From contig CALATC010000193.1 in the NCBI GenBank assembly GCA_937891475.1, positions 1 to 21,236 of the forward strand: a stretch of DNA of 21,236 nt. Reading direction: 5' to 3'. Shown here piece after piece: positions 6,044-13,172 of the stretch. Position numbers and translations under genes: made by a program. This DNA comes from an uncultured Granulicatella sp. Lineage in GTDB: Bacteria > Bacillota > Bacilli > Lactobacillales > Aerococcaceae. Each line of letters begins with the position of its first letter. Position 1 is the stretch's first letter. Under the pieces are notes generated by a model that saw only the letters and a list, made by a program, of their open reading frames with translations, had not been told where the DNA came from and ran no database searches.

Positions 6044-7828
6044 ATGAAAAAACAAAGCAAGGCAATCTTATCCTCACTTGCAGTAGTTGCTGTTTTAGGT
6101 GCATGTTCTCCAAAAAACTCTACAGATGGGGCGAATGACTCAAACGCAAAGGATAGAACATTTGCAAAGGAAGTTACTCATGAAGGAACACCAATAAAAG
6201 GTGGAACATTAAAATATGCCATCGTAAGTGCATCTCCTTTTAATGGACTTTTTATTGATGAATTAGCTTCAGATTCAACAGATACTGCACTAGCAGGTTA
6301 TGTTGATGGAACAATGTTTGAACATGACGAAAATCGTAAGCTAGTGAACTCTGGTTTAGCATCACTTGAATTTGATGTTCCGGGAAAAACTGTGAAAGTA
6401 ACATTGAATTCTAAAGATTATAAATGGTCTGATGGACAACCAGTTACCATTGATGACTATATCTTTACTTATGAAGGAATTGGAGATAAAGATTATACAG
6501 GGATTCGTTATGATGCGAATTACAAAAATATCGAAGGAATGGAAGAGTTTCATAATGGTGAAGCGTCTAGTATTTCTGGACTAGAAAAAATTGATGATTA
6601 TTCAGTGAAAATTCATTATAAAGAAATGACACCATCTATGAAGTTGGCAGGAGGACCAATTAGTCCTTATATTATGCCTAAGCATATTTTCTCAACCATT
6701 CCTGTAAAAGATTGGGAACAAAGTGATTATGTTCGTGGAACAAAAGTAGTAGGATTAGGTGCGTTTACGATTGAATCAATCGTTCCTGGGGAATCAGTAA
6801 CTTATAAAGCAAATGAGTACTATTACAAAGGAAGACCAAAATTAGATAAAGTAGTAGCAGAACTTGTATCTCCAGATAGTATTGTTTCTGAAATGAAGGC
6901 AGGTAAGTATGATATTGCTTCAATGCCAAGAGCTCAATTTGATACTTATAAAGATTTAACGAATGTGACTCTATTAGGTAGCGAAGATTCTGCTTATGAA
7001 TATATTGCATTCCAATTAGGAAAATGGGATGAAGCCATTAGTAAAAATGTGATGAATCCAAATGCAAAAATGTCTGACCCAGTTTTACGTCAAGCAATTG
7101 CTTATGCATTAGATATCGACCAAGCAGGAAAGAGTTTATACAATGGATTACAACGTGGAACCAATTCATTAATTATTCCATTCTTCAAAGATGTTTATAA
7201 CAAAGACCAAGAAGGATTTGCTTATAATCCAGAAAAAGCTAAGAAAATGTTAGATGATGCAGGTTATAAAGATGTAGATGGTGATGGATTAAGAGAAAAT
7301 AAAGATGGTTCTAAATTAACGATTAACTTTATTGCTCGTACTCGTGATGATGCGAATGAATCATTAATTCAACAATATTTATTATGGTGGAAAGAAATTG
7401 GATTAAATGTTCAATTAGTTAATGGACGTACAATGGAAGTGAATAGTTTCTATGATAAAGTAGAAGCAAATGACCCAGAAATTGATATGTATACTGCAGG
7501 ATGGAATACAGGATTTGACCCAGATCCAACAGGGTTATATGGGGAAGATGCGAAGTTTAACTTTACTCGTTTTGTAAGTAAGGAACAAACAGATATCTTC
7601 AATAAGATAAATTCTGAAGCTGCATTTGATGATGCTAAAAATATTGAATTTTATAAAGAATGGCAAAAATATGTGCATGATCAAGCGTATGTATTTCCAA
7701 CTTTAATTGGGGATCAAATTACAGCTGTGAATAAACGAGTGAAATATTATAGTACGGATATCGCTTCGAATAATCCAAAAAATGCGATTAATGAAATGGA
7801 ATTAGTTGCGGATACTCCAGTCAAATAA
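6044..7828 (+). CDS. oppA: Oligopeptide ABC transporter substrate-binding lipoprotein (OppA paralogue 3)
   Basis: This third SBP_bac_5 lipoprotein is also 594 aa. The signal peptide ends in LGAC, and the mature cysteine is followed by a Ser/Asn/Asp-rich linker different from the Thr/Lys linker of paralogue 2. The body is collinear with the other two (GGTLKYAIVSASPFNGLFI, the YKWSDGQPVTIDDY region, the DVDGDG loop). The start at 6044 has AGGGTGG at 6031-6037, six bases upstream. It lies nearest to oppDFBC but is separated from it by terminator-like repeat copy 5 and a new promoter, so co-transcription is unlikely except by read-through. It alone carries a cre-like site at its promoter, suggesting carbon-source control. 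The substrate range is not predictable from sequence. Confidence 0.93.
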   Translation: MKKQSKAILSSLAVVAVLGACSPKNSTDGANDSNAKDRTFAKEVTHEGTPIKGGTLKYAIVSASPFNGLFIDELASDSTDTALAGYVDGTMFEHDENRKLVNSGLASLEFDVPGKTVKVTLNSKDYKWSDGQPVTIDDYIFTYEGIGDKDYTGIRYDANYKNIEGMEEFHNGEASSISGLEKIDDYSVKIHYKEMTPSMKLAGGPISPYIMPKHIFSTIPVKDWEQSDYVRGTKVVGLGAFTIESIVPGESVTYKANEYYYKGRPKLDKVVAELVSPDSIVSEMKAGKYDIASMPRAQFDTYKDLTNVTLLGSEDSAYEYIAFQLGKWDEAISKNVMNPNAKMSDPVLRQAIAYALDIDQAGKSLYNGLQRGTNSLIIPFFKDVYNKDQEGFAYNPEKAKKMLDDAGYKDVDGDGLRENKDGSKLTINFIARTRDDANESLIQQYLLWWKEIGLNVQLVNGRTMEVNSFYDKVEANDPEIDMYTAGWNTGFDPDPTGLYGEDAKFNFTRFVSKEQTDIFNKINSEAAFDDAKNIEFYKEWQKYVHDQAYVFPTLIGDQITAVNKRVKYYSTDIASNNPKNAINEMELVADTPVK

Positions 7829-7840
7829 GATATAGAAATT

Positions 7841-7889
7841 GACTTTTAGCAAGTAGTAAAGGACGCTAGCTACTGTTAAAAGTCTTTTT
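7841..7889 (+). repeat. Structured intergenic repeat, copy 5 (minimal form, acts as oppA3 terminator)
   Basis: GACTTTTA (7841-7848) pairs with TAAAAGTC (7877-7884), and AGTAG pairs with CTACT. The loop holds TAAAGGACGCTAG, and five T residues follow. It is the simplest repeat: a rho-independent terminator with the AGGACG core as its loop. It is 12 nt downstream of the oppA3 stop codon. Confidence 0.8.
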
Positions 7890-8106
7890 CTAATTATAAT
7901 TATATGAAATAACTATAGCTTTAAATAAGAAAAAATTAATTTTCCAATTTTGAAAGAAAAAGTAAATAAAACATGCAATTTTGAAACCATTTTTATGAAA
8001 AATATGAGGAAATAATTAAAAAAATCTTTATAAAATCATAGGAATTTTAAAAGAATCGTGGTAAAATAAGCATACGTTATTTTAAAAAATGGAATTGTCA
8101 TACAAT
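7890..8106. other. AT-rich intergenic stretch without recognised genes
   Basis: Between repeat copy 5 and the oppD promoter the sequence is very A/T-rich. No open reading frame with a ribosome binding site and no clear hairpin was found. A-tracts such as AATTAAAAAAATC resemble those upstream of oppA1 and oppA2. No convincing CodY box (AATTTTCWGAAAATT) was seen. Confidence 0.5.
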
Positions 8107-8135
8107 TTGCATTTTCGTTTAAAAATACGTATAAT
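8107..8135 (+). promoter_or_regulatory. Promoter of oppDFBC
   Basis: TTGCAT (8107-8112), a 17-nt spacer and a perfect TATAAT (8130-8135). Predicted start is about 8142, giving a leader of nearly 100 nt before the TTG start of oppD. Confidence 0.75.
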
Positions 8136-8190
8136 ATCAATAATGTTTAAAAGAAAATTATTGAATTTGAAATAAAGTATGACAGACATA

Positions 8191-8215
8191 CGAAGGTTAA
8201 AATGTTAACCATTCG
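8191..8215 (+). promoter_or_regulatory. Leader hairpin upstream of oppD
   Basis: CGAA-GGTTAA (8191-8200) pairs with TTAACC-A-TTCG (8205-8215), ten base pairs with one bulged A and an AATG loop. It ends 8 nt before the AAAGGAGG ribosome binding site (8224-8231). No T-run follows, so it is not a terminator; it could stabilise the mRNA 5' end or affect translation. Confidence 0.45.
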
Positions 8216-8239
8216 ATTCAGACAAAGGAGGACGAAGAT

Positions 8240-9241
8240 TTGGCTATCGATAAACCATTATTAGAAATCAACGATTTACATGTTGGATTTCGTATTAAAG
8301 ATGATTTTTATGATGCAGTTGATGGTGTTTCATTATCATTAGAGAAAAATGAAATTTTAGCAATTGTAGGGGAATCTGGATGTGGTAAATCTACATTAGC
8401 AACAACTATTATGGGTTTACACAATAAATTAAATACTAAAATCACTGGGGACATTATTTATAATGATGTAAACTTAGTGAATTTAAATGAAACTTTATAT
8501 AATAAAATTCGTGGAAATGACATTGGTATGATTTTCCAAGATCCATTGGCTTCATTAAACCCATTAATGACCATTGGTGCTCAAATTGATGAAGCATTAT
8601 TATATCATACAGACTTAGATGAAAAACAACGTACAGAACGTGTATTAGAATTACTTGCACAAGTAGGGATTCCAAATCCACAACGTACATTTAAACAATA
8701 CCCGCATGAATTATCAGGTGGGATGCGTCAACGTGTTGTAATTGCGATTGCATTATCATGTAAACCACCAATTATTATCGCTGACGAACCAACAACTGCG
8801 CTTGACGTAACAATTCAAGCACAAATCTTAGATTTATTAAATGAAATTCAAGCCGAAACACAATCAGGAATTATTTTAATTACGCACGACCTTGGGGTAG
8901 TTGCGGAAACTGCTGACCGTGTAGCTGTGATGTATGCTGGACAATTCGTAGAGATTGCTCCTGTAGAGGAATTATTTACAAATCCTAAACATCCATATAC
9001 TCGTTCATTATTACAATCAATTCCTCAAGCTGGTTCAGAAGGACAAGAGTTACACGTAATTGAAGGTACTGTTCCTCCATTACCAAGCTTACCACGTACA
9101 GGATGCCGTTTTGCTCCTCGTATTCCATGGATTTCTGCAGAAGAACATGAAGAAAATCCAACATTACACGAAGTTGGTCAAGGCCATTTTGTTCGTTGTA
9201 CATGTTATAAAAATTTCCATTTTGAAGGGGAGGAAGCATAA
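8240..9241 (+). CDS. oppD: Oligopeptide ABC transporter ATP-binding protein OppD
   Basis: This is one of the two ATPase subunits that power peptide import through OppBC at the inner face of the membrane; 333 aa. Visible motifs are Walker A GESGCGKS (44-51), signature LSGGMRQR (158-165) and Walker B IIIADEPTTALD (from 178), with the D/H loops following. The C-terminal oligopeptide-transporter extension includes PYTRSLLQSIP and RTGCRFAPRIPW. In many OppD/DppD proteins this region holds four cysteines for an Fe-S cluster; here the RC position is RI and the third cysteine is missing, leaving GCRF and VRCTC, so a complete cluster is unlikely. Translation starts at TTG 8240, eight bases after AAAGGAGG. 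Its stop TAA shares one base with the oppF ATG, indicating translational coupling. First gene of oppDFBC. Confidence 0.95.
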   Translation: MAIDKPLLEINDLHVGFRIKDDFYDAVDGVSLSLEKNEILAIVGESGCGKSTLATTIMGLHNKLNTKITGDIIYNDVNLVNLNETLYNKIRGNDIGMIFQDPLASLNPLMTIGAQIDEALLYHTDLDEKQRTERVLELLAQVGIPNPQRTFKQYPHELSGGMRQRVVIAIALSCKPPIIIADEPTTALDVTIQAQILDLLNEIQAETQSGIILITHDLGVVAETADRVAVMYAGQFVEIAPVEELFTNPKHPYTRSLLQSIPQAGSEGQELHVIEGTVPPLPSLPRTGCRFAPRIPWISAEEHEENPTLHEVGQGHFVRCTCYKNFHFEGEEA

Positions 9242-10188
9242 TGGGTTTTGTTAGAATTGAAGATTTAAAAGTGCACTATCCAATTAGAAGTGGCTTCTTT
9301 AACCGAGTGACGGATCATGTTTATGCTGTTGATGGCGTTACATTGGAAATTGAAGAAGGAAAAACTTATGGACTTGTAGGTGAATCAGGTTCTGGTAAAT
9401 CAACAATCGGTAAAGCAATTATCGGTTTAGAACCAGTAACAAGCGGTAAAGTATTATATGAAGGACAAGATGTGACAAATAAAGCACGTCGTCGTACTTC
9501 TGACTACAACCGTAATGTACAAATGATTTTCCAAGATTCATTATCAAGTTTTAATCCTAAAAAACGTATTTTAGATATCGTTGCTGAGCCATTACGTAAC
9601 TTCGATCGTTTATCTCCAGAAGAAGAACGTCGTAAAGTTATCGAGTTAATGGAAATCATTGGTTTATCTGAAGAAGCATTATTAAAATACCCTCACCAAT
9701 TCTCTGGTGGACAACGTCAACGTATTGGGGTAGCTCGTGCATTAGCAAGTAATCCACGTTTAATTATTGCGGATGAACCAGTATCTGCTTTGGACTTATC
9801 AGTACAAGCGCAAGTATTAAACTACATGAAACGTATTCAAGATGAATTTAACTTAAGTTATTTATTCATCTCTCATGACCTTGGGGTTGTAAAACACATG
9901 TGTGATGAATTATTCATTATGTATCGTGGACGTTTTGTTGAAACAGGAAAAGCAAATGATATTTATGCAGATCCTCAACATATTTATACAAAACGTTTAT
10001 TATCAGCCATTCCAGTTATTGACCCAGTAAACCGTGAAGCGAACAAACAACGTCGTATTGAAGCTGAGAAATTCTATCAAGAAAATCAAACAATGTACTA
10101 TGACGAAAATGGTCGTGTATTCGATTTACAACAATTGTCAGATTCGCATTTTGTTGCGTTGAATCCGTCAGCAAAGGGAGGTAACTAG
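9241..10188 (+). CDS. oppF: Oligopeptide ABC transporter ATP-binding protein OppF
   Basis: This is the second ATPase subunit, which pairs with OppD; 315 aa. It has Walker A GESGSGKS (47-54), a Q-loop in MIFQDS, signature FSGGQRQR (154-161), Walker B LIIADEP (174-180), and the switch histidine in LFISHDLGVV. The C-terminal oligopeptide domain contains IYTKRLLSAIP. The start ATG overlaps the oppD stop by one base (TAATG) and a GGGGAGG ribosome binding site lies within the oppD end. The ribosome binding site for oppB (AAAGGGAGG, 10173-10181) is inside the last codons of oppF, consistent with a tightly coupled operon. Confidence 0.95.
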   Translation: MGFVRIEDLKVHYPIRSGFFNRVTDHVYAVDGVTLEIEEGKTYGLVGESGSGKSTIGKAIIGLEPVTSGKVLYEGQDVTNKARRRTSDYNRNVQMIFQDSLSSFNPKKRILDIVAEPLRNFDRLSPEEERRKVIELMEIIGLSEEALLKYPHQFSGGQRQRIGVARALASNPRLIIADEPVSALDLSVQAQVLNYMKRIQDEFNLSYLFISHDLGVVKHMCDELFIMYRGRFVETGKANDIYADPQHIYTKRLLSAIPVIDPVNREANKQRRIEAEKFYQENQTMYYDENGRVFDLQQLSDSHFVALNPSAKGGN

Positions 10189-10191
10189 ACT

Positions 10192-11154
10192 ATGTGGAAA
10201 ACTATATTACGTCGTGTGCTACTAATGTTGCCACAAATTTTAATTTTAAGTTTATTAGCATTCTTAATTGCTAAGATGATGCCAGGGGATCCATTTACAG
10301 GTTTGATTACACCTGAAACAGATCCAAATACTATTGAAGCTTTACGTGTGAAAGCTGGTTTCTATGATCCATGGTATATTCAATATGTTCGTTGGATGGG
10401 TAAAGCATTCCAAGGAGACTTTGGACAAAGTTATACTTATAAATATGCTGTTACTAAATTAATTGGTGAACGTATTGGTAATACAGTTTGGTTATCATTA
10501 TTAACATTAATTTTAACGTATTTAATTGCATTACCTTTAGGGATGATTGCAGGACGTTATCAAAACTCATGGGCAGATAAGTTAATCGTTGTTTATAACT
10601 TCATCACTTATTCTATTCCAACATTCGTATTTGCCTTAATCCTATTATGGTTATTTGGTTATACATTAGGTTGGTTCCCAACTCGTGGTTCAGTTGATTC
10701 AGGTGTATCACCAGGATCTATTGGTTATTTAATTAATCGATTCCACCACTTATTATTACCAGCATTAACAATGGCGATTTTATCAACAACTGGTACAGTT
10801 CAATATTTAAGAACTGGGGTAATTGATGCGAAGAGTCAAGACTATGTTCGTACAGCTCGTGCTAAAGGGGTTCCTGAAAAAGTGGTATTTAACCGTCACA
10901 TTTTCCGTAACTCAATTTTACCAATCGCTGCCTTCTTAGGATATGAATTCACAGGTTTAATCGGTGGTTCAGTGTTTATTGAAAACATCTTCTCATATCC
11001 AGGAATGGGGAACTTATTCGTAAGTTCAATTTCATCTCGTGACTATTCTGTTATCTTAGCGTTGTTATTATTATTTGGTACAGCAACACTATTAGGTACA
11101 TTATTATCTGATATTATTATGAGTATCGTTGACCCTAGGGTTCGCGTACAATAG
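10192..11154 (+). CDS. oppB: Oligopeptide ABC transporter permease OppB
   Basis: This integral membrane subunit of 320 aa forms the translocation pore with OppC. The N-terminal membrane segment (about residues 9-28) is followed by an extracytoplasmic domain with the family's MPGDPF motif. Further hydrophobic segments follow in the BPD_transp_1 domain. The EAA-type coupling loop that contacts the ATPases is around residues 217-246 (RTARAKGVPEKVVFNRHIF, then the SILP portion). The start ATG is only 4 nt past the oppF stop, with AAAGGGAGG 10 nt upstream. oppC follows after a short gap. Confidence 0.95.
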   Translation: MWKTILRRVLLMLPQILILSLLAFLIAKMMPGDPFTGLITPETDPNTIEALRVKAGFYDPWYIQYVRWMGKAFQGDFGQSYTYKYAVTKLIGERIGNTVWLSLLTLILTYLIALPLGMIAGRYQNSWADKLIVVYNFITYSIPTFVFALILLWLFGYTLGWFPTRGSVDSGVSPGSIGYLINRFHHLLLPALTMAILSTTGTVQYLRTGVIDAKSQDYVRTARAKGVPEKVVFNRHIFRNSILPIAAFLGYEFTGLIGGSVFIENIFSYPGMGNLFVSSISSRDYSVILALLLLFGTATLLGTLLSDIIMSIVDPRVRVQ

Positions 11155-11171
11155 AAAAGGAGGAGTAGCAA

Positions 11172-12080
11172 ATGGCGCAAGATAAAAAAGATGTAACAAA
11201 AGAAAGCACCGTATCTACCCCACCTACTGGGTTCCAGGTTATTGTGCGAGAATTTTTAAAAGATAAAATTGCTCTTGCAGCATTAATTATCTTAACTTTA
11301 ATTTTCTTATTTATTTACATTGGTCCGTTCTTCATTAATGAAGCAACTGCTTTGAAAGTAAATATTTTACAACGTTATAAAGCACCAGGTGTGAACGGTT
11401 ATTTATTAGGTTCTGATGAAGGTGGTCGTGATGTATTCGCGATGTTAGTTATCGGGGCTCGTAACTCTGTAACAATTGGTTTCACTATTACAATTTTAAC
11501 TTGTATTATCGGGATTATCGTTGGTTTAATTTCTGGATACTATGGTAAATGGGTTGATACTACATTAATGCGTATTGTTGATTTCATTATGATTTTACCA
11601 ACATTAATGATTATCATCGTATTCGTAACAGTTATTCCAAACTATACATTATTCCACTTTATTTTAATTATGACATTGTTCTACTGGGTTGGTTCAGCTC
11701 GTTTATTCAGAACTCGTACGTTACAAGAAGCTAGTTTAGACTATGTAAATGCATCTAAGACTTTAGGTTCTAGTGATTTACAAATTATGTTCCGTGAGAT
11801 TTTACCTAACATTAGTTCATTAATCATTGTTAACTTAATTTTACGTTTAGCAGGGAACATTGGTATTGAAACTGGTTTAACATACTTAGGTTTCGGTTTA
11901 CCATATACAACTCCTTCTTTAGGAACGTTAATTTCTGCAGCTAAAACGCAAGATATTATTGAAAACAAAATGTGGGTATGGTTACCTGCAACAATTTTAA
12001 TCTTAGTAATGATGTTATGTATCAACTACATTGGACAAGCGTTCCAACGTGCAGCAGATGCTCGTCAACGTCTAGGTTAA
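11172..12080 (+). CDS. oppC: Oligopeptide ABC transporter permease OppC
   Basis: This is the second pore subunit, 302 aa. A soluble N-terminal tail of about 35 residues precedes the first membrane segment (LAALIILTLIFLFIYIGPFF). The LLGSDEGGRDVF block is the typical OppC/DppC motif before the permease core. The EAA loop is near residues 189-216 (DYVNASKTLGSSDLQIMFRE, then ILPN). A strong AAGGAGGAG ribosome binding site precedes the ATG at 11172. It is the last gene of the operon; repeat copy 6, 11 nt beyond the stop codon, ends in AAGTCTTTT and could terminate transcription. Confidence 0.95.
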   Translation: MAQDKKDVTKESTVSTPPTGFQVIVREFLKDKIALAALIILTLIFLFIYIGPFFINEATALKVNILQRYKAPGVNGYLLGSDEGGRDVFAMLVIGARNSVTIGFTITILTCIIGIIVGLISGYYGKWVDTTLMRIVDFIMILPTLMIIIVFVTVIPNYTLFHFILIMTLFYWVGSARLFRTRTLQEASLDYVNASKTLGSSDLQIMFREILPNISSLIIVNLILRLAGNIGIETGLTYLGFGLPYTTPSLGTLISAAKTQDIIENKMWVWLPATILILVMMLCINYIGQAFQRAADARQRLG

Positions 12081-12091
12081 GAACTGGAAAT

Positions 12092-12229
12092 AGACTTCTT
12101 TAATAGCAGTAAAGGACGCCAGTAGCCCCTTTGGCTCTCTTGGCTAAAAGTTGAGCCTTAGGTCTCAACTTTTCCTAGTAACAGTAGCGCACTGGCTACT
12201 GTTACCCATACTGCTATAAGAAGTCTTTT
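12092..12229 (+). repeat. Structured intergenic repeat, copy 6 (long form, after oppC)
   Basis: Outer stem AGACTTCTT (12092-12100) with AAGAAGTCT (12218-12226), then ATAGCAGT with ACTGCTAT (12210-12217). Core AAAGGACGCCAG. P1 is GCCA...AGCC-CCTTT-GGCT...TGGC. P2 is a perfect 10-bp stem (12146-12155 with 12164-12173) with loop CCTTAGGT. P3 is a perfect 11-bp stem (12178-12188 with 12195-12205). It ends in TTTT and is the best-preserved copy. Confidence 0.85.
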
Positions 12230-12268
12230 GTGTTTTAATGGATGTAATATGAGAGTACGAAACGAATT
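12230..12268 (+). repeat. Linker between tandem repeat copies 6 and 7
   Basis: The segment contains TGTTTTAATGGAT and ATGAGAGTACG. Related strings (TGTTTTAACGGAT and ATGAGAGAGTG; ATGAGGGTGCG; GGAGTGCG) lie between the other tandem copies, so the linker seems to be part of the repeat unit. Confidence 0.45.
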
Positions 12269-12322
12269 AGACTTCTCTATATAGTAGCAAAGGACGGTAG
12301 CTACTATGGGGAAGTCTTTTTT
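12269..12322 (+). repeat. Structured intergenic repeat, copy 7 (minimal form)
   Basis: AGACTTC (12269-12275) pairs with GAAGTCT (12311-12317), and ATAGTAGC (12281-12288) with GCTACTAT (12300-12307). The loop is AAAGGACGGTA, and a T-run follows. It serves as a second terminator in tandem after oppC. Confidence 0.8.
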
Positions 12323-12337
12323 GTTTTGTCTTTTTGG

Positions 12338-12366
12338 TTGTGTAAATTTGTATTTTTTTGTAAAAT
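12338..12366 (+). promoter_or_regulatory. Promoter of the NusG-domain-II gene
   Basis: TTGTGT (12338-12343), a 17-nt spacer and TAAAAT (12361-12366). The predicted start is about 25 nt before the ATG at 12397, with GGAGG at 12388-12392. Confidence 0.6.
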
Positions 12367-12396
12367 AGAAGGGCTAATAATTTTAATGGAGGATTT

Positions 12397-12831
12397 ATGA
12401 AAGAAAAATTTAAGAAGTATCAACATTTAGTGAAGCCTTATGACATTATTATTGTAATTGCCTTGTTTATTTTATCATTTTTACCAAATGCAATTTTTGC
12501 AGTACAACAGATGGCGACTCCAACGGATGAAGCAAAGATTTATGCTGTTGTTACGATTAATGGTGAAGAAGTGCAACGTTTTGAATTAAAAGAAGATACT
12601 CCACGAGAGGAATTTATTTATTTCCCTAGTGATGATCAATATAATATTATTGAAGTAGATGGGACTAGAATTAGAGATAAGGAAGATAATAGTCCTGACC
12701 AAATTGCCGTTAAAACGGGGTGGATTTCAAGAGTGGGGCAAACGAGTATTTGTTTGCCGCATGGATTGATGATTGAGATTGTTTCAACACAGGATCCTAC
12801 CGAAGAAACGGATACTATCATTCCCCTGTAA
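12397..12831 (+). CDS. Membrane-anchored NusG domain II family protein
   Basis: This 144-aa protein has a short basic N terminus, one hydrophobic segment (about residues 16-37) and a small extracytoplasmic domain. The domain matches the NusG_II family pattern: VVTINGEEVQRFELKED, then SPDQIAVKTGWISRVGQTSICLP. In most relatives the pattern is CPDxxC; here both cysteines are replaced (S99 and A104), while one cysteine in SICLP remains. The biochemical role of this family is not established. It is monocistronic: its own promoter is upstream and repeats 8 and 9 follow. GGAGG precedes the ATG by 4 nt, which is slightly close but acceptable. Confidence 0.8.
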   Translation: MKEKFKKYQHLVKPYDIIIVIALFILSFLPNAIFAVQQMATPTDEAKIYAVVTINGEEVQRFELKEDTPREEFIYFPSDDQYNIIEVDGTRIRDKEDNSPDQIAVKTGWISRVGQTSICLPHGLMIEIVSTQDPTEETDTIIPL

Positions 12832-12844
12832 AAGGAACAGAATT

Positions 12845-12977
12845 AGACTTCCCTGTATAGTAGTATAGGACGCCAGCAAACCTACGGTTTCATGGCTAAA
12901 TTTTGAGCCTCGGTCTCAAAATTTCCTAGTACAAATAGCCAAAAGGCTACTTGTACGCATACTACTATGGGAAGTCT
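12845..12977 (+). repeat. Structured intergenic repeat, copy 8 (long form)
   Basis: Outer stem AGACTTCCC (12845-12853) with GGGAAGTCT (12969-12977), then ATAGTAGT (12857-12864) with ACTACTAT (12961-12968). Core TATAGGACGCCAG. P1 is AAACC-TAC-GGTTT. P2 is AAATTTTGAG/CTCAAAATTT (12898-12907 with 12915-12924) with loop CCTCGGT. P3 pairs 12929-12940 with 12945-12956, with one A-C mismatch. No T-run follows directly, unlike other copies. Confidence 0.85.
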
Positions 12978-13021
12978 ATTCTGTTTTAACGGATATTTAT
13001 GAGAGAGTGAATAAAAGTTTT

Positions 13022-13071
13022 GACTTCTTTGATAGTAGTTTAGGACAAAGCTGCTATAAGAAGTCTTTTTT
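13022..13071 (+). repeat. Structured intergenic repeat, copy 9 (minimal form)
   Basis: GACTTCTT (13022-13029) pairs with AAGAAGTC (13058-13065), and ATAGTAG (13032-13038) pairs with CTGCTAT (13051-13057) using one G-T. The loop contains TTTAGGACAAAG and six T residues follow. It shields pbp2A from upstream transcription. Confidence 0.8.
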
Positions 13072-13106
13072 GTTGTTTAATAAATGGTAAAAAGTTGTTC
13101 TATTAT

Positions 13107-13135
13107 TTGTCAGTTAATTCTATTCATGATACGAT
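13107..13135 (+). promoter_or_regulatory. Promoter of pbp2A
   Basis: TTGTCA (13107-13112), a 17-nt spacer and TACGAT (13130-13135) with an extended TGA before the -10. The leader to the ATG at 13173 is about 30 nt. Confidence 0.55.
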
Positions 13136-13172
13136 AATATTATATTGAAATTAATAGAAATGAGAGAGTTTT

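Noticed and set aside
7890..8240. CodY box upstream of oppD
   Set aside because: Opp operons are often CodY targets, but no sequence here fits AATTTTCWGAAAATT closely enough; partial A/T matches are expected by chance.
9060..9254. 64-aa plus-strand open frame spanning the oppD-oppF junction
   Set aside because: It is a frame-shifted shadow of the conserved OppD C terminus and has no ribosome binding site.
12092..13071. T-box or other known riboswitch
   Set aside because: The elements lie after genes and occur in multiple copies near unrelated genes; the T-box sequence AGGGTGGNACCGCG is absent and no known aptamer core was recognised.
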